A stretch of DNA of 64,000 nt from Nitzschia sp. pyKryTriq1 (lineage: Eukaryota > Bacillariophyta > Bacillariophyceae > Bacillariales > Bacillariaceae). The notes under the pieces were generated by a model. That model saw nothing but the letters and a program-made list of their open reading frames with translations. It made no database searches and had not been told where the DNA came from. Positions 10,876-22,265 of the stretch are shown here, piece by piece (positions within the stretch are counted from its first letter, which is position 1; each line of letters starts with the position of its first letter). The stretch spans positions 2,412,001-2,476,000 of the forward strand of contig OY101120.1 of assembly GCA_956465555.1 (NCBI GenBank), read 5' to 3'. Position numbers and translations under genes: made by a program.

Positions 10876-10980
10876 TACCGGTAGGTACAGTACCGGTACG
10901 GTTGACTGCACCTCTTACTTGTACCGCGGTAGAAGTACCAGGTACCGACCGTACTCCACTCTGAAGCCATCGTACCGGTA
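10876..10980. repeat. Group of three TACCGGTA palindromes
   Basis: TACCGGTA at 10876, 10891 and 10973, with the spaced variant TACCAGGTA at 10936, all within 105 bases of the region upstream of the minus-strand hydrolase. Confidence 0.7.
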
Positions 10981-11440
10981 TGTACGTGGACCGCGGTCTG
11001 GAGTCCGTCCTGCGTCGATCCTGTGGGTCCGCACCCCATATCTATACACCCGCTAAAAAAGGGTCATTCACCCTCTATAATACTTAATGCAATCTATCTA
11101 CTACATCAGCACAACCACGTCATAAATGAGAGATCCATGATTCGGACTCGATCCATTAATCCCACCGCCCTTGTTCGCGCATGTCGCACACCATCGATCT
11201 CTTGCCTTTTTTCTCCTGCGCCCACGAAAATGCATCTCAGCCTACCCAAATCATTACAAAACTTGCCAAATTTCATGAATTTTGCGATCGAGACAGTTCG
11301 CCCCTATCCTCGTCAGGCCTCCTCCTACTTCAATCCAGCAGCAATTTGATCATCATAATCCATCGATGCAGTTTGTGGTGTGTAATTTAAATAATATTGA
11401 GATGCGGAATAGATATTGGGTTCTAAAAATATATTGAGTG

Positions 11441-11459
11441 GTGATATTTGAAATATCAC
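11441..11459. repeat. 19-bp near-perfect palindrome
   Basis: GTGATATTT, one central base, AAATATCAC: a perfect 9-bp inverted repeat with a single-base centre in A/T-rich intergenic DNA. Confidence 0.7.
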
Positions 11460-12240
11460 GATGTAAAACCCCCTCCCTAATGGGACATCATGATTTAGGG
11501 TGCTGTCTAAATATAGGGGTGGGATTTCCCCCTTTTCTGATGCCTAGATGTACATCATCTATTGAGACCCCAACAAGCGAAATGCCCGTTAAAATTTTCG
11601 CACAATTTTTTTTCTGATTTTGAAATTCCATCGGTTCGTACTGGCTGGTACCAGGTAGTCTACCGGTACTAGTGGTAGTAGAGTACTGGTACCGGAACAA
11701 GATAGTTGCACACCATCGTCGCCATGTTGTCTTGTTGTCCTTCTTGCTGCTTTTGTCTTTGGCGCGACGATCGTGATAAAAGGGGAGCAAATGGGGGATT
11801 GAGACATAAGAAAATGGGGTGGGTACTCCACCTTAAATTTTTTGGAGAAAAAAAATAAAACTGTAAAGAGAGAAACAGAAACAACAATCAACCAAATTTC
11901 CCGCCGATCATAATTAAAAAAAGGGATCTACGGACGCATGCGCGTTTACATTATTATCGACTAGCTTGCTCGTCGGTCCTTCCCTCACAAAACACTAATT
12001 ACAATTCCCACGGATTAAAAGAGACGTTAAGTATCCATTAAACAATACTTACCAAGACAATAAGGCCCAACAAGACCGGAAGACGACAAATGAACCTTAA
12101 CGCGACCAAATAAATCGCCTCCCTACTACGCGACAAACAAATGTGGTACAATATTATGTAAAAGGAATGCTTCAATGGACAAAACCACTCCATTTTTGAC
12201 TATCGTCATTTTGCACTTAAGGGGGTCGAGTGTTGGCGAC

Positions 12241-12642
12241 TACCAGGTACGGTATGTACAGTACTTCTACCGAAGAAATCCCTGTGCGTACGAACCTGTA
12301 CCCACATGGTTGCTTCGTCCCTCGCGCTGCCGGGGCAACCCCCACACCAGTGTACTTGTACTGTTCGACAACCGGTAGTCTACCGGTACGGTACCAGTAC
12401 GTTTATGTACCCTTTTTCTGCTTGTCCGTTAGCTGGGCACAACGCACCCACGCCGCGCGGTACCAGTAATTGCTTGTCCTTATTCACTACCGGTACGGTA
12501 CGTGTACCGGTAGAGTGGTCGCTGCGAGAATAACAAAATGGGACGGTTTCGTGCGTGTGGTTACTGTACCGGTATCGCTTCTTATCGCGAATAATCGCAA
12601 CGAGAGGGTTTCCCGTCTTTTTTTGGCTCTCATCTACCGGTA
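12241..12642. repeat. Group of TACC/GGTA palindromes upstream of 12911 gene
   Basis: TACCGGTA at 12381, 12488, 12505, 12567 and 12635, and TACCAGGTA at 12241. The group ends about 270 bases before the start codon of the large CGRGRG-domain gene, so a promoter role is possible. Confidence 0.7.
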
Positions 12643-12910
12643 TGGATATTATTCTCGTATCTGAGAACTGAGAAGAATCATCAAGAGAGCAAAATACTCG
12701 AGTTAGTGGCTCTCGGATAAGAGTGCCGAGTTCACGATCGAGCCGTCACAAAGCAAACAGCAGAAAGAACAAGGCCTCCAAGTCTCCGTTCAAAATCGTT
12801 CAAAAGAATTATACATCTACAAAGCGTCCGTTGTCCATCGCATCAGAGGAACAAAGGCGGAAGCGGGTGAATTTGCGCATCCGATCGTTCCGACTTCGCT
12901 AAATGAATTA

Positions 12911-15900
12911 ATGCCTGGGATTATGGGCCCTACTAACAACGTCGACGACATGAGTGGAAATAAGAGAGACCGAGATGATGATCCCTCGTCTGTCACCTGG
13001 ACCAGCAACCACGGTGGTTTTATCAGCAACGCTTCGCACCAGGAAGCGGACAAAGTTGGAAATAATAGCCCTCCACCTGCTGTTATTAACAACCTCGCAG
13101 ACACAGAGATCCCCCCTATGGAGACGTCTGATCAGCCTCATCGGGACGGAGGTAGACTAAAACTACCGGGCGAGGAGGAGGAACAACACCAAGAGGAAGG
13201 GCCAGCAAAAAAGAGGAACAAACCCGGAGTATTAGAGACACCACCACCAGGCACTATGGCTGGTTTAGCTACTCACTCGCTGGTTGGAGAAGAAGAAGCT
13301 GATGATGAGTTCCAAGACGCCGTCATGGAGCAACCGCCCTCCACTACTCCTCCCTACCACCAGCAGGGGGCGCCAGCAAGCACCTCCGGCGATCGAAACG
13401 CTGCTGACTCTCCGTCGCCTCTCACCGTTACTACAGCCGACAAAGGCGGAAAGAATGCTCCTCTGCCGCCTCCCTCTGTCAATAACCTCGCTAACACACA
13501 ACCGGCTCTCCCCAGTCTTTGGTGGGCGAATGAGCAGCCTCCTCCTGATCGCCGGGAGGACGGGGGAGCTGTTCTTGCTGGCGATGGACAACAACATGAA
13601 CCACCAAGCAAGGAGGGGCTGGACGAGCTAACGGAGAAGATTAGCAGAATAGATGCTGCTGCGCTTAATGGAGCCTCGTTACATGCTTCAACCGAAAGGA
13701 AACTGCAAGTACCAGGGACACTGCACTCCGGCACTGCAGCAGCTACGACTAGTCGTCCTCCAGCTGATTCGCAGCTTGAGGAGGACGAAGAAGCACAATC
13801 TACTGAATCCCAAGAAGTGCTCGACGATCCACCGTCCTCCACCAATCACAAGGAAGCTGACACCAAAGCCGGAATGAGCGCCGGCCTCCTGGGCGCTCCT
13901 CATCCCTGTCCATCGCCTTTCACCACCAGCACCACGAGCAATCATTTTCCCGCCGCCGTGACGTTGTCTCCTACTACACCAACAGCACCAGTGGTTTTCA
14001 ACACGAAGGTGAGCGACGAAGAACAGGAGGTCGTCGTCGTGGACCCCTCCGATCCCACTACTGGCTTGCCAGCATCACTGCCCTCCCAGCCCCGCCAGAG
14101 CGACCTCAGTGATGAAGCTCTGGCAAAGTTTTCTGAACCGGCACCAACACCACCAGAAGACCAAGAAAAGATGGTGAGGGGAGGAGGAGAAGAAGAGGAT
14201 GATGATCACGCCAGTAGTTTGGTGGAGGAGAAGAAGGAAGAAAGGAAAGAAGACCACGACGATCATACCCCACCAAGAAAAGAGGGCGACCTAAATGAAG
14301 CTCTGACAAATGTTTCTGAACCACCGGCACCATCATCAGAAGGTCAAAAGATGGTGCGTGAAAATCATACCAGCAGTTTGGAAGAGACGACGGAAGAGAA
14401 GGAAGAAGAAGACCACAACGATTTCCCACGAAGAAAAGAGGGCGATGAAGCGTATTCTGAAGCATCCTCAATCAAGGTCCTGCCAACCCTTAACCCTCCA
14501 CCATCTGCGTCCAAATCGAAGAACTGCAACCAGGTTTCTGCGTCCTCGCCGGCATCAAAACCAGATCACCAAGAAGACAAGAAGAGGGACATGGGCTCAG
14601 TCGAGGGTAACACCACTAGCACGAAAGGACAACCTCCCGCTGATGCTTCGGCGGCCGCACAAGACGGAACCGTTGCCACCAAGTCAACAGGAAAAGGCTC
14701 ACAACAAGAATTTCTTCATTCCCTTGAGTTCGATCATAGTGGCACGAATAGTGCAACGGAATATCCAGGTGTCGAAGAACCGCCCTCGGGTAGTAAAGCT
14801 CCCACCTCCTCGTCGTCGCCCAGCAGCGACAATAGTAAGCTACCACCTGGTGAGGCGTTTTCCTACGTTTTGAAGAGCGATCAGGCCGCAGACCCCTCAA
14901 GTACTAGCAGTCCAACGACTTCACCGCCCCAACAAACGGATCGTGGACCCGCACCACTGGCAGAAGACAAAAAGATCAAAGAAGATTATCTTTGTTGCGC
15001 CAACACTGTGGTGCTGAAACAGGAGAAGAAGGGAGGTAGTAAAGAAGACCAAGATATCCCACGAAAAAAAGAGGGCGATGGAGCAGAGCTTTCTGAAGCC
15101 GCTTTGATCAATGTCCAGGCAACCCCAAACCCCCCACCATCTGCGTCCAAATCAATCGAGAACGGAAACCAGGATTGTTCCGCGTCCTCTCCGGCATCGC
15201 CATCTCCCGCTATTGCTTCAGCTACCTCACAACATGAACTCGTCACCAAGTCAGCAGGAACAAAAGACTTACAAATTATTTCTTCTACCGAGTCGAATAA
15301 CGACGATCACCGATCGGCGCACGAATTCGACGACTGTAAATCAACAACAAGGGACGAAGGCACCGGCGAAGGTAAACCAGGAGGGGTATTTACTGTTTTA
15401 CAGGATGCGGCATCGTTGATCTCACTAGGCGGTATGGCCGAGAGGAGCTCATCAGCCGCTGATAAATCGGACTCAAGAGTTCCTGCTGAGCCACCACGAA
15501 ACGGCATGGGGGCGGTAGCAGGGCCTACCAACATAGATATTGCTCCCAGACGAGAAAGGGCAGCCGTCGTGGGGGGAGTAAAAACAGGGCCTACCAACAT
15601 AGACGTTCTTTGTTCACGAGGTCGAGGATACTCCCAGCACCCGGGGAACCAGAGAATGCTGGCGATTGTCAAGGTCAACAAGCAAAGATATCATCAAGCG
15701 GCCAACAACAAGTCGAAGAAGGGAGAAATTGTCAAGGAGGTAACACACAAGATCGAGTCCGGAGGATCGAGATTTCTCAAGCCTTTCCTTCATCAATCGG
15801 AATTGGGTGAAACGACCACCTGGTTCGAACTCGCGGCTCGTGATAAATTTAAAAAAGTTAGTCACTGTCTCCGCGAGGACAGCACCAATGAGTCGGGGGA

Positions 15901-18662
15901 CTCTTCTTCCGAATCTCCTTCCGTACCAGTGGCATCACCAAAAACAGAGTTACCGAAAAAGAGAAAAGCAGCGAAGCTTCCATCCTCGCGATTGAAAGCG
16001 AGTTCGAATGGAAACGAAAATAAATTAATTGCTGGCGCAAAGCTTCCCTTGAAGAATGCAGGTTCCAAAAGGAAGACACATGTGCGAACTGACACAGAAA
16101 GGGACGTCGATAACGAAGACTCCTCGGGTGGAAGCGAACTTGACTTAGGAATGTCGGCGGCATCGATGAAGGCAAAAAAGAAGAAACATGCTACGAGAGA
16201 TTGCAACGCGAGACACGCTTCTCTGATCTCCGGAGCAAGAAGCGAGATGCTTGAGTCCAATCCATCAAGGGCTACAGTCGAATATCAACAGCCTCGTCCT
16301 GGGATGTCAGGACACGGGCGTCTGATGAACGATGCTAGTTTCGCTTCGTCGCAAGCCAGAGCTTTCAATTCAAGCGTCATCGACAAGTACGGGATTGTCC
16401 TTGGCGACCCAACAGGCGCCGATGTGTTGTTCGGAGAAGACCCAGGCTTTTATACCCATTTGGGCAATATGCAACTTCGAAGAATGGTTCAGGGGAGCGT
16501 TGGCTATCCACCTATCAGTACTGAAAGTAAGATAATGCTTGCTCAGCGCATTGTTGTCGAAATGAAATTTACTGGATCGAGATTCCTGACCCGTCAGAAA
16601 ACAACCCCTCCTGGGCTCTGGTACCGGGTGGATGATATGGAGGCTGAGAATCTAATCTTTCGACTTCTTGAGGAAGAGGAGTCAAGGTTGCTCGCGTCAT
16701 TTTCTCAAGACCATGATCCTTCGGCTCCCCCCAGATCGGGCAGGAGCTTCTCGAGTTCTGCTTACTCAGAACAAGCCATGGTAGGAGAACGTCAGATGGC
16801 TGCCGATTATAAACATTCACAGTTGGATTCCAGGGGTGGAGTTCCCCCAGATATGCGGCAAGCGGCGTTCAGCAATTCACACGATCGCACAACATTGAAT
16901 CATCGCCCAAAGGGGGTACCTAACGTCAAGAACGGCCGACGATCTCCCTCTGCCAATCTCATCGATCTTTCCGAAGATGTTGAAGATCCCAAAGAAGGAA
17001 CTGGTTTGGCCACTGATTCCGAAAATGGGCTGCCAGCACCTGGTCAATACGATGGTACGAGTTTGCGAAGCAAAACGTTGCCGTTCGTTCCATTCATATC
17101 CTCACACGTCTTTTGCTTCTTGGTTCTCTCAGTCATCTGCGGGAGAGGTCGCGGAAACTTCCGCCATCCTGGCAATCGTCGAATGCTTCGCATGTTTTGG
17201 AATGTTAAAGACATATACAATCGAGGAACAAAGCTTCAAAAAACCATGATTGGCCGTGCGATTGTTGATGATATCAAGGGCAAGGGAGGTCGATTCCTGA
17301 AGCGCGATCAGCATGGCTGGGAAGAAGTGGAAAGAAAAACTGTTTTACGGAAAATTTGTCACGGCATTCGCGATATACCGAACGACCCTGAGAAGAGAAA
17401 GAGATCCATCGTCGCGGACGAGTTGGAAGATCCTAAAGATCCATCAGGTCCAAATCCTCACTCGGCCCCATGGCTGGCGTCCCAGGCGTGGATGAAGAAT
17501 CCGCCAACTCCCAAGAAAAACGAGTCAGAAAAGAAACCCGAAGAAGCCCGAAAGAAAGCTCCAAGCATCTCCGTGAAGCAGAGGGAACCTATGGCACCGA
17601 TGGCGCCCATGGCGACGAAGCCTATAGAAAATGGTGGGACAGGCCTCGAGTCCTTAGTGGGAAAGAAAGCGACTACAGCCTTCGCTGCTGAAAATGCGAC
17701 AAAAGTACCCCCAGCACCAGTCAAACGGATTCAGGAAAATGTTGCATTGGCTCCTTTAGGTGCCGTTGTCATCACGACTCCAACGGTGGACGATGTACTG
17801 CTCGGGCGTGGGAAAGGGTTTTTTGTAAGTTCCTGAGAAGCATGGAAATTTTTCGGTGAATGGGTCGTTTGTGATGCCACCCTTTTCAATTTCTCACGTT
17901 GCTTTTTGTATTTTTGTATTTCAGCAACATCCCGGCAACAGACGAATGCTTCAGCTTATCAGTCAATGCACGGAACGCTACAAAGCTGCTAGCAAATCGG
18001 GCAGAAGCCAATTGGTGCGGTCTGTGTACAAATCGATTCTAAGTAATGGGGCTCGCTTTTTGAAGCGAGTTGACCACAAGGGCAGCAGCGGATGGAGGAT
18101 TGTAACCCACACTGAAGCGCTCTCAAAAGTCTCTCATGGCATTCGGGATTATATGCAAAATTCCGAAGGGTACGCACCACGAAAAGATCGAGTCAATAAA
18201 AATTCTGCAAAGTCTCCACCGCCTAGTCCATCATCGGCCTCTCCATCGCCTTCTCGTACACCGACAGGACCAGCGCCATCACGAACAATAAGGCAACCAG
18301 ATATCGTCCGAAGTGCGGTCCAACAACATGGTTTCCTAGGTGATCAACATTACTTCCCCTCCTCTCGAGGGGGCTTACCTGCTGGTTTCAGCGCTTATGA
18401 GTATGCACTAGCTGAGCAAGCGGCTCATGCTAGAGCTCCTCATCCTCAAGGACTGGCACATGATGGAATGCCATTGCATGTTCTCATGGCGGTTCGCCGA
18501 CAAGCAGAAGTCGCTGCTGTTGCTGCCGCAACGGGTGGTGGGCGACGATTTACTCCCGAGGAACAGCACATGCTTATGCTCCAAGGGAGCGGCCGCGGCC
18601 TGACTCCTACAGAGCTGATGCTTATGAGGGAGAGGGAGATGCAGAGACATCGCTTCATGTAG
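12911..18662 (+). CDS. Giant protein with four CGRGRG/HPGNRRML (DUF6824-type) domains
   Basis: Exons 12911-17054, 17133-17824 and 17925-18662 give 1,857 residues. The first ~880 residues are acidic, Pro/Ser/Thr/Glu-rich and internally repetitive (two copies each of NPPPSASKS and of a SEP..P..P/S.EGQKMVR block). Four copies follow of a ~100-residue domain found mainly in diatoms and relatives (Pfam DUF6824, from memory). Copy 1 starts DVLCSRGRGYSQHPGNQRML near 894. Copy 2 (ADVLFGEDPGFYTHLGN, near 1170) is diverged. Copy 3 is DVICGRGRGNFRHPGNRRML near 1382. Copy 4 is DVLLGRGKGFFQHPGNRRML near 1600. Each ends in a GxRFLK segment and a SHGIRD-like helix. The 78-nt intron at 17055 is inferred because its removal restores DVICGRGRG; it is also open in frame. 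The C-terminus is Pro/Ser/Ala-rich. Nuclear DNA or protein binding is a guess. Confidence 0.85.
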
Positions 18663-18775
18663 CCGGTATGTCCGTACCTACCGGTAGTTCAGTACCTGGT
18701 ACGTACAGTTCTGGTAGCCTGTACTGATCGTACCGAAAAAGGAGGCAGCACAAGAGTAGCTACAGTATTTTCTAT
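18663..18775. other. Short convergent spacer with TACC palindromes
   Basis: A 113-base tail-to-tail spacer holding TACCGGTA at 18679 and TACCTGGTA at 18693. This shows that the motif is not confined to promoters. Confidence 0.5.
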
Positions 18776-19528
18776 TTATTTCATATTAGCAGTACTCGTA
18801 GCTACTGCAACCGCTGCAACTACTAGAGAGAGACCAGCCACTCCCAAAATAGTCGACGAAAGACCACCGTTGCCGCCTGCCCCGACTACTATTTCCTTGG
18901 GCGGCGTGTAGTCAGGATCCAATTTCGCAAGAAGAGGGATAGTGTTGACTTGCATGGCCTTTGTATCTACCTGGTCTTCAGAGCAAATGGCCTTGGCAAG
19001 TGGGACCCAGATGCCTTCGACCCATCTTCGAATTGTGGCGTCTTGGCCCTTTTCTCTCAAACCATCGGCATCGGCGGCCGCCATGTCGCCAATTCGTTCG
19101 CCCCCCGCAGCGGTCAGTCCTTGATCGATGGAAGTTGGGTTCTTCAAGTAAGTCGGGTACGAGGAATCTCCCAGTCCACAGATCGCGTATTTCAATCCCT
19201 TGAGTGCGGACTTGTACGTCTCTTCCTCTTCCGAAAAGGCATCGCAGACCTCCCGGAATCGGTAGCTCCCCAGCGGTGCTTGTCCCACGCCGTAGGAAGA
19301 CACAAAGATGACAATGCATTTGGTGAAGGCGGCATGCTGCACCTCCAAAAAGTCGTCCAGTTGGATGCAGGTCGTCTCGACTTGGACCTCGGGCAGTCCT
19401 TGCTCCTTGAAGAACTCGGGGGTGTACTTTTTCTTGAGTCTCGAACAGAAAAGTTTGGCGTATTGTTCCGAGTTTCCCATTTGAGACCCGTACAGGACGT
19501 ACAGGGGTTCTACGGTGGATTCCGACAT
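18776..19528 (-). CDS. Tail-anchored flavodoxin-domain protein
   Basis: A 250-residue protein with a flavodoxin-like FMN-binding domain of the P450-reductase/sulfite-reductase type. The phosphate loop is YGSQMGNSEQ (residues 13-22), the 60s loop is SSYGVGQAP near 79-87, and the 90s loop is CGLGDSSYPTYL near 115-126. The usual FAD and NADPH modules are absent. After a short linker the protein ends in a single hydrophobic helix (about residues 226-246) and a five-residue tail, the topology of a C-tail-anchored membrane protein. It would present an FMN electron carrier to the cytosol from an organelle membrane. The redox partner is unknown. Single exon; a short upstream frame lies just 5' of the ATG. 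Confidence 0.85.
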   Translation of the reverse strand: MSESTVEPLYVLYGSQMGNSEQYAKLFCSRLKKKYTPEFFKEQGLPEVQVETTCIQLDDFLEVQHAAFTKCIVIFVSSYGVGQAPLGSYRFREVCDAFSEEEETYKSALKGLKYAICGLGDSSYPTYLKNPTSIDQGLTAAGGERIGDMAAADADGLREKGQDATIRRWVEGIWVPLAKAICSEDQVDTKAMQVNTIPLLAKLDPDYTPPKEIVVGAGGNGGLSSTILGVAGLSLVVAAVAVATSTANMK

Positions 19529-19547
19529 CTTGAGAGAAGATACGCTT

Positions 19548-19640
19548 TCACTCGATTTGTTGCAACAGAATGACGATGGAATGGACGAAGAATAGTAAGG
19601 GCGTCACAATAATAAGCTTCATCAACTCATCGAGCGCCAT
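19548..19640 (-). other. Possible upstream ORF of the flavodoxin gene
   Basis: A 30-codon frame (MALDELMKLI... ending LLQQIE) whose stop lies 19 bases before the flavodoxin-domain start codon. If it is in the mRNA it could act as a uORF. It is very hydrophobic and could instead be a tiny membrane peptide. No conservation evidence is available. Confidence 0.25.
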
Positions 19641-20571
19641 GGTCGGAGGATTGTCATGTTGACGTTGACGACTTCGTGACGTCTGGACCTGACCGACGCG
19701 CGCGCGAGCCAGGGCGAGAGACGACGAGAAGATGACAACATGAGAATGAGACCGACGGACGACCTCGTCCGTCATTGGTCGACGACCAATGACGTATTTG
19801 ACTCATTCGATTAAATTAAGATACTCAAAAATAACTGTGGCAAAGGCGCCAACTAACCCTCAACTCTCTCGGACACTGTAGACCGATGATCTACCGGTAC
19901 TAGATGGTAGATACTTCGCTGGCCTATGTCCCTACCAGTCGATTTCGATTTGCGTAGCAAAGTCGTCCTCTTTCGGGAATACCCTTGGGTACATCTCCTT
20001 GCGTCGTTCTCATCAAGGTGTGAAGGGATGGCGGGCGGCCATTGAATCAGAAATCCAGTCTCATCTCTTCGCCTTGGTTGTTCGCGTCGGTCCCTGAGAT
20101 GTCGACCATATCTTCCGCAAGGTTGCTTGTGAGCTCGATGATCTGGGGTCTTATGTAGGCCATGAAGGCGTTTGATCGCCATCGTCCCAAGATGATGATC
20201 TTCATTTCAGAATGGTTACGATGACTGAGAGCGAGGGACATCACCTGGAGAGTCTAGAAGTCTAGATAGATCGAAGTACGAGCAGTATAGTTTGTAGAGA
20301 GTGAGTCACTCCGGTCTCTACTTAGGGACTTCGGGAGGAGAGAGAGAGAGAGAATCTCGGGATACCTGTAGCATGCAGAGCTTCAAAGCACTTCGCAATT
20401 TTTTAAACTACTGTACTTCTCGTACAGTACTCTACTACCCGGGTCGGTGAACGTAGAAAAAAATAGAAGTTGCAGATTTTTAGATCAACACGAATGTTTC
20501 ATACATTACTATTAATTACAGGTAGGCGAGGGGAGCCACGCGAAACGCAAAATAAACACCAACACAAGTAG
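19641..20571. other. Intergenic with a recombinase relic
   Basis: Apart from the tyrosine-recombinase-like fragment at 20047-20244, this stretch contains TACCGGTA at 19892 and a GA-rich run near 20335-20352. No intact gene is seen. Confidence 0.5.
20047..20244 (-). mobile_element. Tyrosine-recombinase C-terminal fragment (relic)
   Basis: A 65-codon stretch contains ILGRWRSNAFMAYIRPQI. This resembles the C-terminal end of tyrosine recombinases from eukaryotic mobile elements (Crypton-, Ngaro- or DIRS-like), where a GRWxSxAFxxYIR segment carries the nucleophilic tyrosine and a nearby upstream His belongs to the active site. Only this end is recognisable, so it is a fossil fragment rather than a working element. 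No terminal repeats were found. The exact element class cannot be decided from so little sequence. Confidence 0.5.
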
Positions 20572-22265
20572 TTACATATTCTCCACCAAGTCGGGAACTG
20601 GTTCGGGTTTCTTCTTGCCAAACCCCAACCGGCGTAAAATCTTCTTGATTCTCATGGCAAAAAGTCTCCAGATTCCACGAGTGCCGGGGCGTCCCAAACC
20701 TCCAAAGGCACGAGAGTGAAAGTTGATCATTGCCTTTTCATATTGAATGTTCCTCAGTACCGAGGTCGCAGCTTCCCAACCCCATCGTTCCGCTTCCGCC
20801 CGAGCTTTTTTACCCATGGCCTTGCGGAACTTCTTATCTTGCAGTTGCGTCAAGCGAGCGACATAGTCATCAATGTGGCCTGGTTCGACTAAGAATCCAT
20901 CTTTCTCGTGTTGGATCAAGCTAGGAATACCACCTGCTTTGGCGCCAACGACCGGGACACCCGATGCCATACTTTCCAAAACCACAAATCCCAAAGTCTC
21001 GGAATCACTGGGCATGATAAAGGCGTCGGCACTTGCAAACGCCTGTGACAGGGCATCGCCACTCATTTGCCCCATAAATTTAGTCTTGGTGCCCTTGAAG
21101 TATGTTTGAAGTTCTTCCATTTGAGGACCCTTACCAACCACACAGAATCGAACATTGGGCATTTTCTCCATCATGGCTTTGACATCCTTGATTCGCTTTT
21201 CGGCGCCCAGACGACCGACATAGACCATCAAAAAGTCGTCGGGGTTACCATCCGACATTTCCTTTCGCATTTCGTCGCTTCGAAATTTTGGGTCGAAACG
21301 CTCGGTATCAATTCCCTTTCTCCAAACGTCCACTCGAGGAATACCGTGGGCAGTCAATTCCTCTTTCATTTGTGGGGAAGTCACCAAGGTCAAATCGGCA
21401 CGTGAGTGGACAAAACGAAGTGCTTCCCACGACATCTTTTCAATGCGAGGAATGAAATTGAGGTAGTTCACAGCGTAGGAAGGAAGATGGGTGTGGTAAC
21501 TCATGACCAATGGGATGCACATCACGCGGGCATAGAAAATGGCAGGAAAGATCATAAAACCACTATGATGATGAAATTGAACACAAACCATGGCACAAGA
21601 AACGAAACAAAGACAAAAATGACAACAATACAAGTCAGAGAATGGCAATAAACGAATGCATGAATGAATCCTCGATGGTATGTTGTAGCAACCAACTTTC
21701 ATACAAGGGGGCAGACAACATTGTTGAAACATAAAACGACTTACGGGCTGGTGACGTGAATGAGATCGGGCTTGAACTTTTCAATCATTTGGGCACCTTT
21801 CATATCGGGAAGGTCCAAAGTCAAGGATATTTGGTTGTAAAGAGGAAAGGTGAATCCTTGAGTGTGGCGAATCCGAAATCCAAAGGCCTTCTTGGGGAGC
21901 TCATTGGCTGGCGTTTTACTATCCACTGTCAAGATATCCACTTCATCTCCAGCCTTTTGCATGAATTTGAGCATTTCGTTGAATCGATTGGCGTATCCAG
22001 AAACGTGCGTGAACGGAGTTGGCTCGACCATTAGACAAATTTTCCGAGGAGGATTTCTCTTCAGTGGCGGGGCTTGGTTGCTGCTGCTGCTTCCACCACC
22101 CCCGCCCAGCTGCAAAGCCAATCTGCTGCTACTAGTAGTATGTGTTCTCGTCATTGGCGAGACCGCCCGATGATGCGACAGTTGCAAGGCATGGCTGGTC
22201 GCCATCAACAGCGCCAATCCAGTAGAAAATGTTGGAGTCTTCATTATTCTTGGTGCGGTCTCCAC
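20572..22265 (-). CDS. Sulfoquinovosyltransferase SQD2-like, plastid, two exons
   Basis: Exon 1 is 21745-22265 and exon 2 is 20572-21562. The 182-nt intron (GTAAGT...ATAG) splits the conserved HVTSPGFMIF region, and removing it gives 503 residues. The protein is a GT4-family glycosyltransferase matching SQD2. It has an N-terminal PTPFTHVSGYANRF segment, VMSYHTHLPSY, WRKGIDTERFDP, VYVGRLGAEKRI, and the C-terminal SETLGFVVLESMASGVPVV segment with the two Glu of the EX7E sugar-nucleotide site. SQD2 transfers sulfoquinovose from UDP-sulfoquinovose to diacylglycerol to make the thylakoid lipid SQDG. The N-terminus (MKTPTFSTGLALLMATSHALQL) resembles a signal peptide followed by a basic Ser/Thr-rich transit region. 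The SHA-LQL site is a weak variant of the diatom ASAFAP plastid motif with Leu at +1. The start may be 22265 or the in-frame ATG at 22244. Confidence 0.92.

Larger units (their letters stand above)
10712..12910. other. Long intergenic region rich in TACCGGTA
   Basis: A 2.2-kb region between the 5' ends of the hydrolase and CGRGRG-domain genes. No open frame here resembles a protein. It holds two dense groups of TACC/GGTA palindromes (10876-10980 and 12241-12642), a further copy at 11661, a TACCAGGTA at 11649 and a small perfect palindrome at 11441-11459. Confidence 0.6.

Noticed and set aside
13265-15419. Several antisense or alternate-frame open frames of 85-187 codons inside the CGRGRG-domain gene
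   Set aside because: They are shadows of the low-complexity N-terminal coding region, which is Ser/Pro/Glu-rich in the accepted frame.
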